A stretch of DNA of 49,717 nt from Caldilineaceae bacterium SB0664_bin_27 (GTDB lineage: Bacteria > Chloroflexota > Anaerolineae > Caldilineales > Caldilineaceae). The DNA is taken from contig VXRG01000141.1 of NCBI GenBank assembly GCA_009838625.1, forward strand, positions 26,427 to 76,143, in the 5' to 3' direction. Positions 44,347 through 49,717 of this stretch are shown here, piece by piece. Numbering within the stretch: position 1 is the stretch's first letter; the number at the start of each line of letters is the position of its first letter. The notes beneath the pieces are model-generated. The model saw only the letters and a list, made by a program, of their open reading frames with translations. It was not told the DNA's origin and did no database searches. The position numbers and the translations under genes are program-made.

Positions 44347-45615
44347 TCAGACCCCTTCCCCCTGCAGCCTTGCCTTCAACTGCTCCCAGGGGCTGCGCTC
44401 CAACGAGTCGAATTCGTAGTCGGAATCGCCCTCTTGCTTGCAGAAAAGAATGTTCAAACGGTCGCCTTCGTAATTGGCGCCGTCGATCTTGAGCCGCGCC
44501 AGTCCAATTGGCAGGGCGATATTGCGTTTCCAGTTGCCGATGCGGACGATCAGCTCGTCCACGACGCTGCGATGGAGGTTCACTTCCTCCTTGGTCACGA
44601 GCGGAAGGGCTATGCTGAGGATGTAGTGGCCGTTGCGGGCGAAAATTTTCTGTGGTTCCCCCTGGTAGTAGAGGCGGGTGGGGTCTCCCTTGCCGCCGCG
44701 CTCCATGTCGCCTCCGAAGAGCGTTGCAGCCATGCGCTGGAGCATCTTCTGGCCCAGCACCTCCTCTTCGAAGAATGGAATCCTGGAGATGGGAAGCGGT
44801 TGGAATGCTTCTTCTACGAAGGCCAGATTTCGCTGCTGCGCTTCGATCCAGCCGCTGAAGTAAGCATCCTGCAGCTCCTGCGGGAAGACGCGATTGCAGA
44901 CGACAGAATCGACGGCATAGCCATAGAGATATGCGTATGCGCGCTGGGCCTCCTTTATAACCATCTTCTCGGGGTTGATCACCAGCCGCATACTACTGAC
45001 GCTGCTGTCGCTCAGAAGAAGACTGGTGCGCTCCAGAACGTTCACCAGGTCTTCGACGCTCTCAAAGAGGTCGTCGTCCGGCAGGGGAATATCACTCATT
45101 CGGGACACGATAGGCCGCGCGATCTGGAGTGTACGGCGTTCGAAGGGCATGATCTTTTCGATATACCAGCGGGCGATATCGGGAAAACTGAGCAGCTGCA
45201 GGGTGGACCCGGTGGGCGCTGCGTCAATGATAATTGTGTCATAGGCGCCACTGTCTGCGAGATGTGTTATGTGCATGAGACTGGCGAGTTCTTCCATGCC
45301 CGGCAGTACGGAAGTTTCTTCGGCGACCAGCGCATCCATGCCGCGCCAGGAGAAAAGTACATTCAGATATTCCTGCACACGGCCCCAGTATTTGTCCATC
45401 TGGTGGAGCAGGTCGATCTCCTGTCCCCAGAGGTTGGGCGCCAGTTCCACCAGTTTGCTGCCGATACGGGTGTCGAAACTGTCGCCGAGACTATGGGCGG
45501 AGTCGGTGCTGAGTACGACAGTCCGGTAGTCCAGTTCGGCGCACCGCAGAGCGCAGGCCGCGCTGACACTGGTCTTGCCGACTCCGCCTTTCCCGGTATA
45601 GAGAAGAATTCGCAT
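44347..45615 (-). CDS. ArsA/Get3-family ATPase
   Basis: A 422-aa P-loop ATPase of the ArsA/Get3 group. The deviant Walker A is YTGKGGVGKTSVSAA (residues 6-20), with the signature Lys before GGVGKT. The switch I region is STDSAHSLGDSF and the switch II motif DTIIIDAAPTGSTLQLLSF; Get3/ArsA usually have DTAPTGHTLR, so His is Ser here. The C-terminus (LHRSVVDELIVRIGNWKRNI) looks like an ArsA-HSP20-type tail. Get3 inserts tail-anchored membrane proteins and ArsA drives arsenite efflux; no arsB, arsD or arsR is near. The bacterial single-domain form is of unclear function. ATG 45615 follows GGGAG. A Met/Trp-rich client groove is not obvious. Confidence 0.9.
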   Translation of the reverse strand: MRILLYTGKGGVGKTSVSAACALRCAELDYRTVVLSTDSAHSLGDSFDTRIGSKLVELAPNLWGQEIDLLHQMDKYWGRVQEYLNVLFSWRGMDALVAEETSVLPGMEELASLMHITHLADSGAYDTIIIDAAPTGSTLQLLSFPDIARWYIEKIMPFERRTLQIARPIVSRMSDIPLPDDDLFESVEDLVNVLERTSLLLSDSSVSSMRLVINPEKMVIKEAQRAYAYLYGYAVDSVVCNRVFPQELQDAYFSGWIEAQQRNLAFVEEAFQPLPISRIPFFEEEVLGQKMLQRMAATLFGGDMERGGKGDPTRLYYQGEPQKIFARNGHYILSIALPLVTKEEVNLHRSVVDELIVRIGNWKRNIALPIGLARLKIDGANYEGDRLNILFCKQEGDSDYEFDSLERSPWEQLKARLQGEGV

Positions 45616-45847
45616 CAGTTTCGCTCCCTGACTCAATTTGCGAGCGCGCGTTCCGTTTCACAGTTAATCATGTACAAATAAGTACGCCGTACGGCCAGAT
45701 TGGTTCCCGAATGTGTCCGAAACCTGAGGTGGCCGGTACGGCGCTGTTTTGCTGCAGTATTAAGTGTTGCAGTTGTGATTCAGATGACTTCTGTCACCTC
45801 TATCACACAATTTTTTGTGAGGCTTTACTCACCTGCGGCTGGGCTAC

Positions 45848-47596
45848 TTATCCCTGATTGCTATTGTCGTTTCCGCCATTGTCTCCGTTATCGTCGTTGC
45901 CATCTGTCCCGGCATCGCTGTCGGCGTCTTCCTCTCCCTCTGCCGGGAGGATGTCCACAAGTGTAGCGAGAATCCAGTAACCGTTTTCGAGCTGTAACCA
46001 CTGTTCATCATCAGACCTGTCGATAATCGTGACAAGCGTTCCTGCGGGGGCGGACTCTACGATGGTTGCGTCGAGTCCGGGGCCGTTCCGCAGATTTGCG
46101 TCTGTGTTTACGGTGGCGAACAAGAGCGGCACGTCCTCTTCCTGCGTTTCAGGTTCGTCCTCGCCGGTTTGAGAATCTTGCTCATCTTCGTCGGTCTGTG
46201 CTTCCTGTTCGTCTTCGTCGATTTGGGCGCCCTGCTCATCTTCGTCGGTTTGCGTTTCCTGTTCGTCTTCCTCGGCCTGGACATCCTGCTCGTCTTCGGC
46301 GGCTTCCTCCGACTCTACGGGTAGATCTGCGGGCACATTGTCTACAAGTGCGGCTAAGATCCAGGACCCATCATCAAGCTTCAGCCACTCACCGGAACTG
46401 TCCTGGGCCACGATCGTCAATACTTGACCTTCTTCAGCGCCGTCCACGCGGTCAAATTCGACACCAGGACCGGCGCGCAGATTGGCGCCGCGGGGGGCAA
46501 TGACGACCGGCAGCAGTTGCTCAGCGTCAGTCTCTGTCTCCTCTGTTTCTGCCGTCGACTGATCGTCGTCCGATTCAGGCTGCTCGGCATCTGTTTGTTC
46601 ATTGTCCGCCTGCGTCTGTTCCGGCGTTGCCTCTTGTTCGCCCGTGTCTGTTTGTTCTGTCGCCGGTTGCTCCGTACCTGCTGCAGACACCTGATCTGAC
46701 GACGTGTCCTCGGTGACAACAGGAACGTCAACGGCTTCCGTGACGAGGGCGGCAAAAAGCCAGACCCCCCGCTCAAGTAGGTACCACTCACCATCGGTGG
46801 AAATGCCGACAATGATAGCCTCTTCGCCGAAATTGATACCGTCTACGCGGTCGTATTCGATCCCGGGGCCGGCCCGCAGATTCGAATCGGCATTTACAAC
46901 GGCACTGACAGGCTCGGTTGGCGTCGACGTCGTGCCAGCGGTTGTTTCAGGTGGCGTCGTCTCTTCAGATTCTTCGGGGGGCTGCTGAGTCTCGACCATG
47001 ACGACCTGGACCTGATCAAGCGGGGCTTCAACGAGGTCTGCGGCGTCAATCCATGTCCCGTCCTCCAGGCGATACCAGTTCCCAGTGGGATCCTGGCCGT
47101 CGATGTTGACCTTGCCACCTGCTGCTACGAGCCCGATCACGTCTGCATCTTCACTTGGTGCGGAGCGCAAGTCGGCTTGTCCAGCCTCTGACACGGAGAC
47201 CGAGACGATCGTTTCGTGAGAGGGGGTCTCTTCACCCTCTTCGGAAGTCATGGCCGGGGCTGTCGTCGGTGTCGGAGTTTCCGCGGGCAGCGGCGTGGCA
47301 GTAGGAGCTTCGAGCAGCGGCGTGGCTGTTGGCGGAGGGGGCAGTGCGGCATCCGGCGTGGGCGTCTCTGTGGCTTCGGGTGCAGGTGAAGGCTGCATGC
47401 CGATTCCCGTCACCAGTGAATCGGTGAAAGATTGCCACCTTTCACGAAGCGCCTCCGGGGCAGTGTATTCCCTCACTGGTGCAGGCAAAAGCTGGTGAAG
47501 ATTCGGCGCGAAAAAACCTGCCAACAGAATGAGAATGAAACTGAGCCAGACGATACTTACGAGAACCGCGGCGATTCTCTTCGCAATTCCTGCCAT
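45848..47596 (-). CDS. Membrane-anchored protein with four SH3 repeats
   Basis: A 582-aa protein with an N-terminal anchor (IAAVLVSIVWLSFILILLAGF) and a long Thr/Pro-rich linker (TPTPDAALPPPPTATP). Four bacterial SH3_3-like modules follow, at about residues 128-190, 232-287, 362-420 and 497-550. Modules 2-4 carry the motif NLR(A/N)GPG and modules 1-4 end in W(Y/L)xLExGxW(I/L)xAALV-type strands. SH3b domains usually bind cell-wall peptides or polysaccharides, which fits an extracytoplasmic role. A very acidic repeat linker (about 425-495) is built from EDEQ(E/D)xQTDEDEQ units. Linker composition and module duplication suggest recent repeat expansion. ATG 47594-47596. Ligand unknown. Confidence 0.85.
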   Translation of the reverse strand: MAGIAKRIAAVLVSIVWLSFILILLAGFFAPNLHQLLPAPVREYTAPEALRERWQSFTDSLVTGIGMQPSPAPEATETPTPDAALPPPPTATPLLEAPTATPLPAETPTPTTAPAMTSEEGEETPSHETIVSVSVSEAGQADLRSAPSEDADVIGLVAAGGKVNIDGQDPTGNWYRLEDGTWIDAADLVEAPLDQVQVVMVETQQPPEESEETTPPETTAGTTSTPTEPVSAVVNADSNLRAGPGIEYDRVDGINFGEEAIIVGISTDGEWYLLERGVWLFAALVTEAVDVPVVTEDTSSDQVSAAGTEQPATEQTDTGEQEATPEQTQADNEQTDAEQPESDDDQSTAETEETETDAEQLLPVVIAPRGANLRAGPGVEFDRVDGAEEGQVLTIVAQDSSGEWLKLDDGSWILAALVDNVPADLPVESEEAAEDEQDVQAEEDEQETQTDEDEQGAQIDEDEQEAQTDEDEQDSQTGEDEPETQEEDVPLLFATVNTDANLRNGPGLDATIVESAPAGTLVTIIDRSDDEQWLQLENGYWILATLVDILPAEGEEDADSDAGTDGNDDNGDNGGNDNSNQG

Positions 47597-48628
47597 TAAG
47601 CTTTTCTCGTTACGTGATTTGATTGAAATAGATGGAAAAGTCCATTCTGCGACCCGACTTCCGTGTGCACGGGTCTGGGTGCAACGGAGTGTTGCATGAG
47701 AAAAGCTTCAGCCCAGTACTTACTTCAAAGAGAATATAGAGAGCCAAAAAAAGCCGAAAAATAGCTCACTGTTGTCTAACTATTGTCTACAGAAATTTAG
47801 TGTAGCATAACAAGAATTTGTCCACAATTGCGCTATTTTGGCGCGATCTGTCCCTGACTTGGACCATTATTGACCGGAGTCGCTGCACAGGCGCGCATGT
47901 ATGCGATGTCCCTTCAGAGACAGATTGTCGGTCAGAAACTGGAGTGCTGTCGGGTGGGTCAACTTCACTGGGGCAAGGCTTGCTTATGGGCGATACGAGA
48001 GTCGTGTAGTGAGATGTTTCAAGGTCCAAATTTCGTTATTCGACACGTTGCGAGCTTGTAGGGATGCGCCCAAGAGGGGTGGCAGAGGCGCGGGGCCTTG
48101 TACGGGCTGGCCGTGGATTTGGAGGGATTAGGAAGGCGCCTCTCTCGGCGGGACATCGGCCCGGAGTGGTGATGGACCTGCAGTTGCCTGTGCCGGCGAG
48201 GGCGCCACCCGCGGCCCCGATAGTTGGATGCGTCAGATCAGAGGAAAGACATCGCGCCCAGCATCCCGCGAGCGGACACGGCCGTGATGAGAGCAGCCCT
48301 TTGGAGGCGCGATTTATATGAAATGCTAACTTTATCGCAACAGAACCGTAACTTTCCAATGTTAACCTGATAGAAAGTAGAGATTCTGATGCACTGTTGA
48401 TAAAAATTCCTTGACTGAGACTGCTATACTACAAATTGTGTACAGATACTGAAACAGTTTTCGTGACAATCCTTAGCAAGAGTTGGAATATGCGTCTCTT
48501 ACGCCACAGTATTCGTGCAAGTTTGGAATGAGTTGTGGCATTCCTCCGGCGGAAGAATTCTTATCCCGCCTAGCTGACGACCCCCGTATGAGAATGGCTT
48601 TGCGGAGCAGTCAGAAAGGATGTGACAT
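47597..48628. other. 1-kb gene-free region before Crp/Fnr gene
   Basis: The region between two divergent genes holds no credible CDS. The part at 47700-47830 is AT-rich, with the direct repeat TTGTCTA twice near 47774-47790, and probably contains the promoter of the SH3 gene. The middle (47830-48310) is GC-rich and featureless to me. The right end carries the promoter at 48422-48430. The extent is large for this gene-dense window; a small RNA or a decayed gene is possible. Confidence 0.5.
48422..48430 (+). promoter_or_regulatory. Extended -10 promoter for Crp/Fnr gene
   Basis: TG (48422-48423), one base, TATACT (48425-48430): an extended -10 motif. A clear -35 at 17 bp is lacking. TTGAT (48397-48401) upstream resembles an Fnr half-site without its partner. 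Leader length about 190 nt. Confidence 0.55.
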
Positions 48629-49333
48629 ATGCTCGAAAACACCTATCGACACACCGTTGCCGACGATGTTCTGGGCCGAAAACCTGAGCTTTTGCAGACC
48701 TTAATGGATCTCCGCAACGACGACCCGTCGTTCGGGAAGCATGTACGCATGCGATCCTACCGGTCGCATGAGGTCGTCGCCGATGCCACTGCTCTGAAGA
48801 GGGAGATGTTTGTACTAATGCAGGGCAAAGTCAACCTGGTCTGTCCAAATCAAGAAGGACGCCGACTGGTCATTGGCACTTTGGAACCCGCCGCCATATT
48901 TGGCGAAGGCGCTTTGAACAGGCCACAGGAGGCAAACGTCTTCGCTGAAGCGGACACTGATGTGGTGGTCTGGTCGATTCCTGCTGCCGAGGCGCGAAAT
49001 ATGACGCTTCAGTACCCGATATTGGGTTGGGGCATGTTGCAGACGTACGGCAGGCGGCTTCTTCAGGTCGAAGACAGGTTGGAAGATGTGGCATACAAGA
49101 AGCTGCCTGAACGGCTGGCGGCTCTCCTGGTTGAACTATGCAGCGACTCGGAAGAGATAATTCAGGGAGTCAGCCATCAGGTGCTCGCCGACCGACTCGG
49201 TACGTATCGAGAGACGGTGAGTGCCATTTTGCGGGATTTCAAGCGGCAGGGCCTGGTGGAACTGGGTTACCGCAGAATAGCAATCCTTGACATTGAAACG
49301 TTGAAGGAAATCGCCGGCATCTGGGAGTGGTGA
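48629..49333 (+). CDS. Crp/Fnr-family transcriptional regulator
   Basis: A 234-aa regulator. Residues about 20-130 form a cyclic-nucleotide-binding-like beta-roll (FVLMQGKVNLVCPNQEGRRL, IFGEGALNRP), followed by the dimerisation helix (LQTYGRRLLQVEDRLEDVAY). The winged helix-turn-helix contains LADRLGTYRETVSAILRDF, the recognition helix with the usual R-E-T-V-S core. The phosphate-binding cassette is not the strict CRP sequence and the N-terminus lacks the Fnr cysteine cluster, so the effector is unknown (cAMP, c-di-GMP, heme or redox are all possible). ATG 48629 is preceded by AAAGGATG. No adjacent target operon is evident. Confidence 0.92.
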   Translation: MLENTYRHTVADDVLGRKPELLQTLMDLRNDDPSFGKHVRMRSYRSHEVVADATALKREMFVLMQGKVNLVCPNQEGRRLVIGTLEPAAIFGEGALNRPQEANVFAEADTDVVVWSIPAAEARNMTLQYPILGWGMLQTYGRRLLQVEDRLEDVAYKKLPERLAALLVELCSDSEEIIQGVSHQVLADRLGTYRETVSAILRDFKRQGLVELGYRRIAILDIETLKEIAGIWEW

Positions 49334-49717
49334 AGAGGATTGGCGGGACACCGGCGGCGACCGGTCGGCACTGGTCGTGTGGTTGCCGGTGTTCCCGGCC
49401 GGTCGGGCAAGTTGACGACGACCAACGAAACAACAGTACTTCACATGCTGCAGGTCCCTCTTACGGAGGCTGAAGGGTTGCCCTTAACTCGCGCCCAACG
49501 TGTTTCAGTTCCCCATTGTCTGCATCCGGCGTAAATGTATCAGAACTGACATAAGGGGGCGCTTCCCCTGCGTTAGACACAGATTGCCGGCTGCGACAGG
49601 AGCCGCACGGCGAATTTGCGTTCCATCTGCGAAATAGGGTGCAGTCCAAAATGGGGGTGAGCTATACTGATAGGGAGTTTGGGAGAGAAGAGGGGGAATA
49701 GAGAAAGGGAAGAAAGG
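49334..49717. other. Right edge: long hairpin then gene-free low-complexity end
   Basis: GGGACACCGGC (49345-49355) can pair with GCCGGTGTTCCC (49385-49396) with one bulge, a possible terminator of the Crp/Fnr gene. The rest has no credible gene and ends in a purine-rich GGGAGAGAAGAGG-like tract typical of a contig edge. Confidence 0.5.

Noticed and set aside
44434..45681. 415-codon plus-strand frame opposite the ArsA-like gene
   Set aside because: The opposite strand encodes an intact P-loop ATPase; the plus translation has no family features.
45818..45835. GTGAG/CTCAC hairpin as terminator of the SH3 gene
   Set aside because: Read on the minus strand it is followed by an A run, not a T run, and the stem is only five pairs.

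Overview
The window is about 49.7 kb of high-GC bacterial DNA, most likely from a Chloroflexota member (Anaerolineae/Caldilineales type). This placement is an inference. It rests on a conserved pair of winged-helix proteins (19127-21234) that I associate with this phylum, a CapA-type protein with a large N-terminal domain, bactofilin, PlsY, ArsA-like and AIM24 genes, and the overall gene style. Both ends look like contig edges: a poly-C block at 1-110 and a purine-rich low-complexity tail at the right. I see no tRNA, rRNA, CRISPR array, transposase or phage gene.

Layout. 1-5.5 kb: a truncated FG-GAP lipoprotein (minus strand), DNA topoisomerase I with an unusual C-terminus, and two orphan hypotheticals. 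5.6-13.8 kb: chromate transporter ChrA, a CapA-like phosphoesterase with a 4x13-bp tandem repeat at its predicted transcription start, a protein made of two copies of a helix-turn-helix module, divergent AIM24 and SUI1/eIF1-like genes, and a glycogen-synthesis pair: intact GlgC followed by a GlgC paralogue that has lost its catalytic residues. 14-21.2 kb: two tandem GT39-type membrane glycosyltransferase paralogues, each with its own sigma-70-like promoter, then the winged-helix pair. 21.3-28 kb: CitE-like lyase, an 820-bp non-coding stretch with a cluster of GTGATGCA motifs, VanZ, bactofilin, PlsY, catalase and a two-domain VOC protein.

28.5-40.5 kb is a catabolic region: glutathione-independent formaldehyde dehydrogenase-like ADH, beta-propeller protein, alpha/beta hydrolase, CehA/McbA-type PHP protein, Gfo/Idh/MocA oxidoreductase, aldose 1-epimerase, a DUF3179-type protein, SDR and MFS transporter. 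The DUF3179-type gene is the most striking item. It is split by an in-frame UGA (37594-37596) exactly where the family carries the first Cys of a CxxC motif, and a perfect hairpin with a G-first apical loop starts 14 nt downstream. The best reading is one selenoprotein (37327-38331) rather than two ORFs. 40.6-49.7 kb: a Rieske protein fused to a large uncharacterised domain, a small hypothetical, a CrtI-type FAD oxidoreductase, an ArsA/Get3-like ATPase, a four-SH3 membrane-anchored protein, a 1-kb gene-free stretch, and a Crp/Fnr regulator.

Non-coding structure is unusually readable. Many intergenic regions contain near-consensus -35/-10 pairs with 17-bp spacing, and the -10 is very often TATACT. 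Three intergenic hairpins share a GGGGGAC/GTCCCCC stem, and two of them sit in an ~86-bp dispersed repeat. A second dispersed hairpin (GTGGGAAGAGAG type) lies after two other genes.
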